Of a stretch of DNA of 32,842 nucleotides, positions 1-6,083 are shown in pieces. The translations under genes and the position numbers were made by a program. Positions within the stretch are counted from its first letter, which is position 1, and each line of letters begins with the position of its first letter. The notes beneath the pieces were generated by a model. The model made no database searches. It was not told the origin of the DNA and saw only the letters and a program-made list of their open reading frames with translations. The stretch spans positions 1-32,842 of the forward strand of contig MWCL01000020.1 of NCBI GenBank assembly GCA_002070025.1. Direction: 5' to 3'. Source of the DNA: Spirochaetes bacterium ADurb.Bin215. GTDB lineage: Bacteria > Spirochaetota > Spirochaetia > Treponematales > Treponemataceae.

Positions 1-148
1 GGGCGTCGCTGTGGCCTGGCGGCCTTGCTTGCCCTGGGCTGGTATGTCACGCCCCTTCGGGGTTAATTCGGGGACAGTGTCCGTACGTGTTCATACAGAA
101 AATCTTTTTACAAAAACAAGAAAATTTGCGATAGTAGTACGAAAAAAA
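1..148. other. Left-edge non-coding stretch with small hairpins
   Basis: No convincing gene is visible here. Two short inverted repeats are seen: CCCCTTCGGGG at 52-62 and GGACAGTGTCC at 72-82. The G/C-rich first 85 bases, ending in the hairpins, resemble dispersed intergenic elements I associate with Lentisphaerae/Planctomycetes-type genomes, but this is memory-based inference and no second copy lies in the window. The rest is A/T-rich and runs into the repeat at 149-185. Confidence 0.3.
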
Positions 149-185
149 TTCGTGCCTTTTCGTGTCTTTTCGTTGTTAAAAAAAA
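149..185 (-). repeat. ACGAAAA-type 3'-flanking repeat, copy B
   Basis: Read on the minus strand this is an oligo-T run, then AACAACGAAAA, then two further CACGAA units spaced about 10 bases apart. The stop codon of the hypothetical gene (176-178) lies inside it. It aligns almost base for base with the copy at 1141-1177, which follows asnS in the same orientation. Repeats of the form AACCACGAAnnnCACGAA are common between genes in several environmental phyla and often produce spurious ORFs reading TTKNTKK. Its function is unknown. Confidence 0.6.
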
Positions 186-1123
186 CGTGCGAAGGTGGTG
201 TTTACCTGCAATTCGGAAACGCAGTCCGGGGTGAGCAGGTTCGGGGTTCCTCCGGCGGCTTCAATTTCCATGAATCCGGACGGGTCGCAATAGGCGCTGA
301 AGCGCACGGGCCGGCCATTGGGCTCATTGGCGGGATCCTGATCGGCAATGTCAATGTAGGAAAGGCCTTCTGCCAGAGCAACAGCCGTGCGTTGAACCTT
401 GAAATGGCGGCGTTTGTCGCAGAATTCCAGTCCGTTGACTTTTTCGCTGAGCCCGAGCTGGAATCTGAAATCGGTTTTCATGGCGACCTGCCAGCCATCC
501 TGTGTTTGTTTGCGATGGCAACTGCTTTCGGGGGTATAGAGGTCCCAGATTTCGGAGGCGGGGCAGGGTGGCAGCAGCAGCTGGCACTCCGCATCGCAAT
601 CGAACTGGCACAGGGACCACGGAGCGAGCAGAGCCTGATCTTTGCTCAGGGTTTTGCGACCCAGATAACGGATGCTTTCTGTCACTTTCTGCAACATCGC
701 TCCATCCTGAAATTCGAGCGAAATCCGCCTGCTGAACAAACAGGGAATGCCCCTGCCTTCCGAATTGATCAAATCAATTTCCGCAGCAGCCAGAAGCGAA
801 TTCTCAGATTTTTCAAGCACCTGCCAGCGGGCATTGGTCAAAGACGGCGGAACCCGCCAGGAACCGGTCGAGTACTCATAGCCCAGGCGGGAACCCTCCG
901 GCGCCGGCCAAAAACCATCCCCGCCGGGATTCAAGTAAGCTGCACGCGTGCTGAATCCCGAAAACGCGTCCGGATTGACACGGTTGACAACTTCCCCGTC
1001 AAGCCAGGAAAACAGGCGCCCTTCGACATCCAAAGCAATCAACGTGCCATTCTGCGGCGTGCCAACCAGCTCATAACGGCGTTTGCCGCGCTCGAGTAAT
1101 AAAACCAGATCAATCAGTTTCAT
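176..1123 (-). CDS. Hypothetical protein, galactose-mutarotase-like (DUF6786/DUF4380-like)
   Basis: A 315-residue protein of unknown function. The motif GGDGFWPAPEG (about residues 67-77), followed by a W-rich stretch and a late segment with GFMEIEAAGG (about 284-293), recalls the beta-rich galactose-mutarotase-like families DUF6786/DUF4380, which are found mainly in Planctomycetes, Verrucomicrobia and Lentisphaerae. That assignment is from motif memory only. There is no signal peptide or membrane segment. The ATG at 1123 has a good ribosome-binding site (AGAGAGG, 6 bases upstream). It lies 54 bases downstream of asnS on the same strand, separated by a repeat, and ends inside a second copy. 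It belongs to the left, apparently foreign block. Confidence 0.6.
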   Translation of the reverse strand: MKLIDLVLLLERGKRRYELVGTPQNGTLIALDVEGRLFSWLDGEVVNRVNPDAFSGFSTRAAYLNPGGDGFWPAPEGSRLGYEYSTGSWRVPPSLTNARWQVLEKSENSLLAAAEIDLINSEGRGIPCLFSRRISLEFQDGAMLQKVTESIRYLGRKTLSKDQALLAPWSLCQFDCDAECQLLLPPCPASEIWDLYTPESSCHRKQTQDGWQVAMKTDFRFQLGLSEKVNGLEFCDKRRHFKVQRTAVALAEGLSYIDIADQDPANEPNGRPVRFSAYCDPSGFMEIEAAGGTPNLLTPDCVSELQVNTTFARFF

Positions 1124-1140
1124 GATAAACCTCTCTTATT

Positions 1141-1177
1141 TTCGTATTTTTTCGTATTTTTCGTTGTTAAAAAAAAA
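1141..1177 (-). repeat. ACGAAAA-type 3'-flanking repeat, copy A
   Basis: Immediately after the asnS stop codon, the minus strand reads an oligo-T run, AACAACGAAAA, then two more TACGAAAA units with a period of about 10 bases. It matches the copy at 149-185 in order, orientation and position relative to the upstream gene. Translating it gives TTKNTKKYENK, which explains a meaningless small open frame here. Confidence 0.6.
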
Positions 1178-1738
1178 TTAGAATTCCGCGGATTGCGGGG
1201 TTCTTGGGAATGGGATGACGTCGCGGATGTTGGCCATACCAGTGCAGAAGCGCACCATGCGTTCGAAGCCGAGTCCGAAGCCGGCATGCGGTACGGTGCC
1301 GAAACGGCGCAAATCACAATACCACCAGTAATCTTCGGGCTTCATGCCAATTTCGCGGATGCGGTTTTCGAGGACATCAAGGCGTTCTTCGCGCTGACTG
1401 CCTCCGATGATTTCGCCGACCGTGGGCAACAGCACATCCATTGCTGCGACAGTCTTCTGGTCGTCATTCATGCGCATATAAAAGGCCTTGATCTCCTTGG
1501 GATAATTCATCACAATCACCGGCCCCTTGAAAAGGACTTCAGCCAGATAACGCTCATGCTCCGATTGCAGGTCAATGCCCCAGTATGGCTTGAATTCAAA
1601 CTTTTCCGCATTCTTCTCCAGCAACGCAATCGCTTCAGTGTAGGTAATGCGGGTGAATTTCGCTTCTGCCAGACGTCCCAGATTGTCCAGGAGGCCTTTC
1701 TCAGTGCGGTCATTGAAAAATTGGAGGTCATCGGGTCT
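1178..1738 (-). pseudogene. asnS: Asparaginyl-tRNA synthetase, C-terminal fragment cut at a junction
   Basis: This encodes the last ~186 residues of class II asparaginyl-tRNA synthetase, which charges tRNA-Asn with asparagine. The fragment reads through the typical core: [47 protein letters not shown] and motif 3 ([11 protein letters not shown]), ending [12 protein letters not shown]. Similarity stops near 1730-1738 (around RPDDLQFF); beyond it the open frame continues only to an in-frame stop at 1817-1819 with no AsnRS-like sequence. About 270 N-terminal residues, including the anticodon-binding domain and motifs 1-2, are absent. There is no frameshift or decay inside the fragment, which fits a recent or artificial break better than an old pseudogene. 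The ending resembles Lentisphaerae/Verrucomicrobia enzymes (inference). Confidence 0.88.
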
Positions 1739-1771
1739 GAGGCGGAGGACTTCCCGGAAAAGGAAACGGCG
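1739..1771. other. Junction between two unrelated DNA blocks
   Basis: On the left, AsnRS (minus strand) loses similarity at about 1735. On the right, a spirochaete-type transglutaminase-like protein (plus strand) is already in mid-sequence by about 1772. Both genes are truncated at the same ~35-base interval and they face each other through it. No transposase, tRNA or clear direct repeat marks the site. The break is best explained by a chimeric assembly; a genomic rearrangement is the alternative. Confidence 0.6.
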
Positions 1772-2371
1772 GGAACGGTAGCTTGCGGCGGGCGTACACG
1801 TATGGTTCCTTTCAACTCAGTTGATCAGGATGCCAATCAGGCTATTGTTAACCGGGAATTCTCGCTACTCACCGCGTACCTGAATACGCCGCTCGTATAT
1901 CCGGCGTGGAACCGGTATTACCGCATGATTTATCGGGATGCCTGGAAGCGCATTGAACGTGCGGCGTTTGTCATGGAATCATGTTTGCCCGAAACGGCAG
2001 AAGAAAAAACGGCGTCCATTCTATCATGGACCCAGGAGTTCACCTATGAGCGGGACCGCGACGGCGCCGACTTCATGAACATTCCGCAGGCATTCATGAC
2101 AAGAACCGGCGACTGCGACAGCAGGGCGCTGCTCATGGTTCTTTTGCTGAAACAGATGGGCGTTGACGCGATCCTGCTGGTTTCACCCGAATTCAGCCAT
2201 GCCCTCGCAGCGGTAGACTGTCCGGGCACGGGAGCCCGTTTCTCATATGAGGGTAAAGACTACCTGATCGCGGACACAACCGCGAAGGTCGCGCCCGGCC
2301 GTATCGCGAGCGACATGGCCGATCCGGACAAGTGGTTCGCTGTCAGCTTCCACGATCCGGCGCTTCCCTGA
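1772..2371 (+). pseudogene. Transglutaminase-like cysteine protease domain protein, N-terminus missing
   Basis: The visible ~199 residues contain a transglutaminase-like catalytic triad: Cys in TGDCDSRALL (about 2106-2135), His in SHALAAV (about 2197-2217) and Asp in LIADTTAK (about 2265-2288). The preceding region is helical with many aromatic residues (WNRYYRMIYRDAWKRIERA). Such proteins act as peptidases or amide-bond hydrolases; the substrate is unknown. The true start, and any signal peptide, lies beyond the junction at 1739-1771. The plus-strand frame happens to stay open leftwards to 1193, but that part is only the antisense of asnS. It converges with the HTH-EIIA gene, with one base between the two stop codons. 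Confidence 0.75.
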
Positions 2372-2372
2372 C

Positions 2373-3026
2373 CTACTCCCGGGAAACCAGGAGGTTATAG
2401 GCGTCCATGGGTGTTTGCGCGGCAAGGAGCCCTTCGCGAAGCTCTGCGTTCTTGAGGCGGGTACTGAAAAATGAAAGTGTTTGCAAATAATACGCGTGCT
2501 GGTTGTATGCCGCTGCTATCATGAACAGAAGGCGTACCGGCACGTCGTCGATGGTATGAAAATCAATGATGTCGTGCTTGCAAAGACCGACGGCCATAAC
2601 GAGGTCAGTTACCGACGAGAGGCGCACATGCGGGATCGCGATACCGCGCCCGATCGCAGTGGACATGAGTTCCTCGCGCTTTAGTATTTCGATTGAGAGT
2701 TCATTCCGGTTCTTTATCTGGGGCGCGGTGCCGAGGGTTTCTGCAAGTGCCACAAGAGCGTCATGCTTGGTGGCATGATCAAGAAGCACAATCCGGTCGG
2801 GAGACAGAATATTCTGTACCTGCACATGCGGATTCGCCTGGTGCGAACGTACGGAACAGGTGAGCCGCTCGTTTACCCATTTTTCAATCTCGTCTTTTTT
2901 AAAACGCCAGACAGTACCGATCTTTCCCGCGGGTATTTCTCCCTTTTGCGCCCAGTCGTACACCGTCCGTTCAGAAACACGCAGATATTTGGCCACTTCC
3001 TCAATGGTAAGTATATCGTCAGACAA
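2373..3026 (-). CDS. HTH-EIIA fusion: excisionase-type DNA-binding domain plus PTS EIIA(Ntr/Fru) domain
   Basis: A 217-residue, two-domain protein. Residues 1-55 form an excisionase/MerR-like helix-turn-helix (LTIEEVAKYLRVSERTVYDW, then a winged KIGTVWRFKKDEI). Residues 70-215 are a PtsN-type EIIA domain with the phosphorylatable His133 in GRGIAIPHVRL. EIIA(Ntr) proteins receive phosphate from a PTS phosphorelay and regulate rather than transport. Joining one directly to a DNA-binding domain suggests a phosphorylation-controlled transcription factor (inference). No EIIB/EIIC permease is nearby. The start is TTG at 3026, chosen because GGAGAG lies at proper spacing and the HTH begins at once. 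It lies downstream of cdd on the same strand, with a 56-base gap. Confidence 0.85.
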   Translation of the reverse strand: MSDDILTIEEVAKYLRVSERTVYDWAQKGEIPAGKIGTVWRFKKDEIEKWVNERLTCSVRSHQANPHVQVQNILSPDRIVLLDHATKHDALVALAETLGTAPQIKNRNELSIEILKREELMSTAIGRGIAIPHVRLSSVTDLVMAVGLCKHDIIDFHTIDDVPVRLLFMIAAAYNQHAYYLQTLSFFSTRLKNAELREGLLAAQTPMDAYNLLVSRE

Positions 3027-3054
3027 GGTTTTGCTCTCCTGTTCTTTATTTTAC

Positions 3055-3083
3055 ACTATCTTGCATCATACCGTATCATATGT
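3055..3083 (-). promoter_or_regulatory. Possible promoter of the HTH-EIIA gene
   Basis: The minus strand shows a perfect -35 hexamer TTGACA (plus 3078-3083), overlapping the cdd stop codon, then 17 bases and a weak CAAGAT (3/6) as -10. The good -35 with a poor -10 makes this a tentative call. Read-through from cdd is also possible, since no terminator is seen. Confidence 0.35.
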
Positions 3084-3505
3084 CAAGCATTATCATCATC
3101 AGCAAGCTCGTGGAGAGCGTCGTACGGATAGAGTATACCAACGGTTGTATGTACCGCGCGGGCATAATCGGGCCCGAAAACGACCGGTGTATCCGCCGAC
3201 ATGAATTCCGACAGGACCTGGCGGCACGCGCCACAGGGGCTGACAGGATAATCAGCGTCGGGAGTGGCAACTGCGATGGCGGCAAACTTCCGGTTTCCCG
3301 AGGATACCGCCGCGTAGATTGCGCTGCGTTCTGCGCAATTCGTCAGCCCGAATGAGCGGTTTTCCACATTGACGCCGGTTACCACCGAGCCGTCTTCCAG
3401 AAGAAGCGCAGCGCCGACACGAAACCGGGAATACGGTGCATAGGCACGGGCTGCCGCTTCAAGCGCCAGTGCAAAGAGGGATTCATCTTCTATTGCTTTT
3501 TCCAT
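3083..3505 (-). CDS. cdd: Cytidine deaminase
   Basis: A 140-residue homotetrameric-type cytidine deaminase, which hydrolyses cytidine and deoxycytidine to uridine and deoxyuridine in pyrimidine salvage. The zinc site is complete: Cys57 with catalytic Glu59 (TNCAERSAI) and Cys91/Cys94 (SPCGACRQ). The substrate loop AYAPYSRFRVGAAL is at residues 21-34. Length matches the short (about 135-residue) family. The ATG at 3505 is the only sensible start; an upstream extension in the same frame is antisense to the neighbouring gene and lacks cdd similarity. No Shine-Dalgarno precedes it. A TATAAT box ends only 6 bases before the ATG, so the mRNA is probably leaderless. Confidence 0.93.
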   Translation of the reverse strand: MEKAIEDESLFALALEAAARAYAPYSRFRVGAALLLEDGSVVTGVNVENRSFGLTNCAERSAIYAAVSSGNRKFAAIAVATPDADYPVSPCGACRQVLSEFMSADTPVVFGPDYARAVHTTVGILYPYDALHELADDDNA

Positions 3506-3511
3506 ACAGCT

Positions 3512-3540
3512 ATTATACCATTGGAAGTCATGAACATCAA
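3512..3540 (-). promoter_or_regulatory. Strong sigma70 promoter of cdd, predicting a leaderless mRNA
   Basis: On the minus strand: TTGATG (plus 3535-3540), a 17-base spacer, then a perfect TATAAT (plus 3512-3517). The cdd ATG starts 6 bases after the -10 box, which places the expected +1 at or within a base of the start codon. The -35 box lies inside the first codons of the divergent gene at 3530. Confidence 0.7.
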
Positions 3541-4615
3541 AGGAAATATCAAGTACCTTCTCGCGGGAACCATCGTTTTTTTGCTTGTATACCTCCTCCT
3601 TGCGGCGATTCCCATGGGCCGGGATTTTTATTTCGAACCAACCTGGGTACGCTATCTGCCGGAAAATTCTGAAGAACAAAACCCCTCCGAACAACAGCTT
3701 CCGGAAGAAACGGCGGAGCCTTTTGTACTCGGTACTTCCTTTGGATACTTTACCGGAGACGGCACGCTCCTTTTTACCGGTGCCACGGAAGAGCGCGTCG
3801 CCATCTCGCCGCTTGGCTGGGCGATATATCCGCATGATGCGGAGCAAACGACCATTACCCTTGCCGCTAACGGCGCCCGGGTGCTGATCCCGGAGCCGGG
3901 ATATGTTCACCTTCAGCAGGACCGCATATATCTTTTTCACCCGGGAGGGAACCGCGTAAGCCGGTATGACGCAAGCGGATCATCGTTGTGGACCCGGGCG
4001 CATAGCGCTCCCATAACCGCATTCAACACCTCGCCTTCCGGATCGGTTCTGGGCTATGCCGACGGAAATCTTTCCATACTTGATCAGGACGGGTTGCTTC
4101 TTTCATCACTGTATCCCGGGGGCAGCGATTACGAAGTAATCCTGGGTGCGTCCATTTCCCCTGATGGATCCCTGGTTGCCTGCGTCAGCGGTATCGATCG
4201 TCAGCGTTTTATCGTTGCCAGCCGTATGGGCAACCAGTACCGTATTGTGTATCACAGCTACCTTGACGGTAATCTCCGCCGGCAAGCGTATGTCCATTTC
4301 GAGCAATCCGGCAGGTATGCCTTCTTCGAAACAGAAACGGGGCTGGGTATCTTTGACAGTACCACCCTGGCTTCCCGTGTACTTCCCATAGCCGGCAGGA
4401 TAGTAGCCACCGGAAGCGATCCATCGAACACCGTGTTCACCGTACTTGCCAGGATGGAAAACCGTTTTACCCTTTCCGTATTTGAAGAACCGGATCATCT
4501 GATTGCAAAGACGGAATTCACCGGGGAACACGCGTTTCTCCGGCAACAGGGAACAACCATCTACCTGGGAATTGATAACCGCATTTCGCGAATTGACATC
4601 AGGGGGTATGAATGA
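3530..4615 (+). CDS. Membrane-anchored beta-propeller-like (WD40/PQQ-type) protein
   Basis: A 361-residue protein of unknown function. It has one N-terminal membrane segment (about residues 8-27) with no clear cleavage site, so it is probably a signal anchor with the bulk outside the cytoplasmic membrane. The rest is beta-rich with repeating units typical of propellers, such as PITAFNTSPSGSVLGYADGN and GASISPDGSLVACVSG. ATG 3530 was chosen; TTG 3521 in frame is an alternative. Neither has a good Shine-Dalgarno (GGAAG is only 2 bases from the ATG). Its stop overlaps the ATG of the LytM-like gene by 4 bases (ATGA), implying translational coupling and a shared envelope role. It is divergent from cdd, with their start regions almost touching. 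Confidence 0.7.
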   Translation: MNIKGNIKYLLAGTIVFLLVYLLLAAIPMGRDFYFEPTWVRYLPENSEEQNPSEQQLPEETAEPFVLGTSFGYFTGDGTLLFTGATEERVAISPLGWAIYPHDAEQTTITLAANGARVLIPEPGYVHLQQDRIYLFHPGGNRVSRYDASGSSLWTRAHSAPITAFNTSPSGSVLGYADGNLSILDQDGLLLSSLYPGGSDYEVILGASISPDGSLVACVSGIDRQRFIVASRMGNQYRIVYHSYLDGNLRRQAYVHFEQSGRYAFFETETGLGIFDSTTLASRVLPIAGRIVATGSDPSNTVFTVLARMENRFTLSVFEEPDHLIAKTEFTGEHAFLRQQGTTIYLGIDNRISRIDIRGYE

Positions 4616-5475
4616 ACAGGACCATTATGACCGCCCTGATACTGGCGGCCACCGTACTTGCCGGTGCGTCCGCATTTGAATGGCCGGTATCGGAATTGTA
4701 TCCGGTCTCAATTTTCGGTCAGAAAAAGGAGCAATCCGTTGAGTGCGGGATTGTTCTTGAGAAAACGGAGCTCGTGCGAGCAGCCGGCAACGGAACCGTA
4801 CTGTTGACCATTGACTCGGGGTATTCACCACATGGGTTTCCCGGAACGCTCGGAAATGCGGTTATCGTTGCGCACGATGAGGGACTCGTTACAATTTATG
4901 GAAATCTTTCCTCGCTGGACCGGATCGAACAGCGAACTACTGTTGAAACCGGTACCATTCTGGGAGAAGCAGGGGCAAGCGGCTGTACCCGGGAGAAAGA
5001 CCTGCTTTTCCAGGTAATGGACCAAACCCGCCGTCTGTATCTCAATCCCCTCCTCCTCCTGCCGGCACAAACCGATACCCGCCGACCAGTTATCAGGAAA
5101 GCGTCATTGACCGGAGGAAATGGCCGGGTGTATCCCCTTGAGTCGACACGTTCGGTCCGTCAGGGAAAATATCGTCTGTATGCGGATATTTCGGACACGA
5201 TTAACAACAGCGCCAATACGCTTGCACCATTCCGGGTGACCATTCTCCTGAATGGCTCGGAATACGCGACAATTCCATTCGAAATCATTACCGCCAACTC
5301 GGGAACGCTGCAGCTCGGTTCCACCGGGCAAGACTCCGGAATTCTCTATGATGACAAGGGGTTGCTATATCTGGGAGAAATTTCTCTTGCCCGGGGAAAA
5401 AACGATATAAGTATCATTGCCCGGGATATTACGGGCAATGAACGCGGAGAAGCCTGGAGCATCTCCGCGGAGTAG
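4612..5475 (+). CDS. Secreted LytM/M23-like protein lacking the zinc ligands
   Basis: A 287-residue exported protein with a signal peptide cleaved probably after AGASA (residue 21). Residues 30-150 show the LytM/M23 fold pattern (ECGIVL; VRAAGNGTVLLTI; GNAVIVAHDEGLVTIYGNLS; TGTILGEAG; LLFQVMD). At positions where active M23 peptidases carry His and Asp ligands it has Glu44, Val48, Asn98 and Leu132, so it is unlikely to cut peptidoglycan itself. Degenerate LytM proteins such as EnvC and NlpD activate amidases; a similar regulatory or scaffold role is inferred. Residues ~155-287 form an Ig-like beta domain ending near IIARDITGNERGE. It is coupled by ATGA to the propeller gene, with AGGGGG 5 bases before its ATG. 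Confidence 0.8.
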   Translation: MNRTIMTALILAATVLAGASAFEWPVSELYPVSIFGQKKEQSVECGIVLEKTELVRAAGNGTVLLTIDSGYSPHGFPGTLGNAVIVAHDEGLVTIYGNLSSLDRIEQRTTVETGTILGEAGASGCTREKDLLFQVMDQTRRLYLNPLLLLPAQTDTRRPVIRKASLTGGNGRVYPLESTRSVRQGKYRLYADISDTINNSANTLAPFRVTILLNGSEYATIPFEIITANSGTLQLGSTGQDSGILYDDKGLLYLGEISLARGKNDISIIARDITGNERGEAWSISAE

Positions 5476-5480
5476 CAGGA

Positions 5481-6077
5481 TTATTCCCCGTACAAGTGCT
5501 CCAGCTCATGAAGGAACTCGAGCGTTCGTTCCTTGCAGCTTCCGCACGCTGTTCCGATCTTGGTTCTTGCCTGAAGATCCTCCCAACTCCGGTCTCCTGC
5601 CTTGTACGCTTCCTCTATATCACGATCGGTTATATTCAAACAACTGCAGATTACCTCTACATTCTCCCGGCCGGCCAGGGGCGGAAGATTGTTCTTTTCA
5701 AGATAGTCGTCAATCGCGGCACGAAGTGCCTTGTCCCCCAGAACGGAACAATGAATCTTGTTGGAAGGCAATCCACCGAGCTTCGACACGATATCCTCCG
5801 GCTTGAGGATGTATGCATCTTCAATACGCATACCTTTTACCGCTTCCGAAAGGATGGACGTGGAAGCTAGCGCGCTCGCGCATCCGTATGTTTTCCAGCG
5901 GCAATCGGTAATGATGCCGTCCTTGATACGGAGCAGAATGAGCATCTGGTCTCCGCATTTGATATTGCCCACGATTCCCCTGCCGTCACAGGGCCAGTCG
6001 GCCTCGTCGGTATCGAGAACGTTGCGGGGATTCATGAAATGGTCTTTTACCGTATCCGAATATAACCAGTCATTCAT
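5481..6077 (-). CDS. nifU: NifU-type iron-sulfur scaffold: IscU domain plus BFD-like [2Fe-2S] domain
   Basis: A 198-residue scaffold on which iron-sulfur clusters are assembled from NifS-derived sulfur. Residues 1-130 are the IscU/NifU_N domain with the three cluster cysteines Cys41 (IKCGD, with Asp43), Cys66 (YGCASALAS) and Cys110 (IHCSVLG). Residues 141-190 are a BFD-like [2Fe-2S] domain with Cys144, Cys146, Cys178 and Cys181 (VICSCLN; ACGSCKE). The C-terminal Nfu domain of full-length NifU is absent, giving the shorter architecture seen in several anaerobes. ATG 6077 has AAGGAG 9 bases upstream. It follows nifS by 6 bases and is certainly co-transcribed. It converges with the LytM-like gene with 5 bases between stops. 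Confidence 0.92.
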   Translation of the reverse strand: MNDWLYSDTVKDHFMNPRNVLDTDEADWPCDGRGIVGNIKCGDQMLILLRIKDGIITDCRWKTYGCASALASTSILSEAVKGMRIEDAYILKPEDIVSKLGGLPSNKIHCSVLGDKALRAAIDDYLEKNNLPPLAGRENVEVICSCLNITDRDIEEAYKAGDRSWEDLQARTKIGTACGSCKERTLEFLHELEHLYGE

Positions 6078-6083
6078 GGCGAA

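Noticed and set aside
11-1099. Plus-strand open frame of 362 codons
   Set aside because: It is antisense to the hypothetical gene at 176-1123, which has a good ribosome-binding site and family-like motifs; the plus-strand translation has none.
1120-1317. Small minus-strand frame ending TTKNTKKYENK
   Set aside because: It is the translation of the ACGAAAA repeat and an out-of-frame piece of asnS, a well-known type of spurious ORF.
1193-1771. Apparent N-terminal half of the transglutaminase-like gene
   Set aside because: This part of the open frame is exactly antisense to asnS and has no protein-like features. The frame crosses the junction by chance.
5463-5472. Palindrome CTCCGCGGAG between convergent genes as a terminator
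   Set aside because: It lies inside the LytM-like coding end, is short and has no T-run on either strand.
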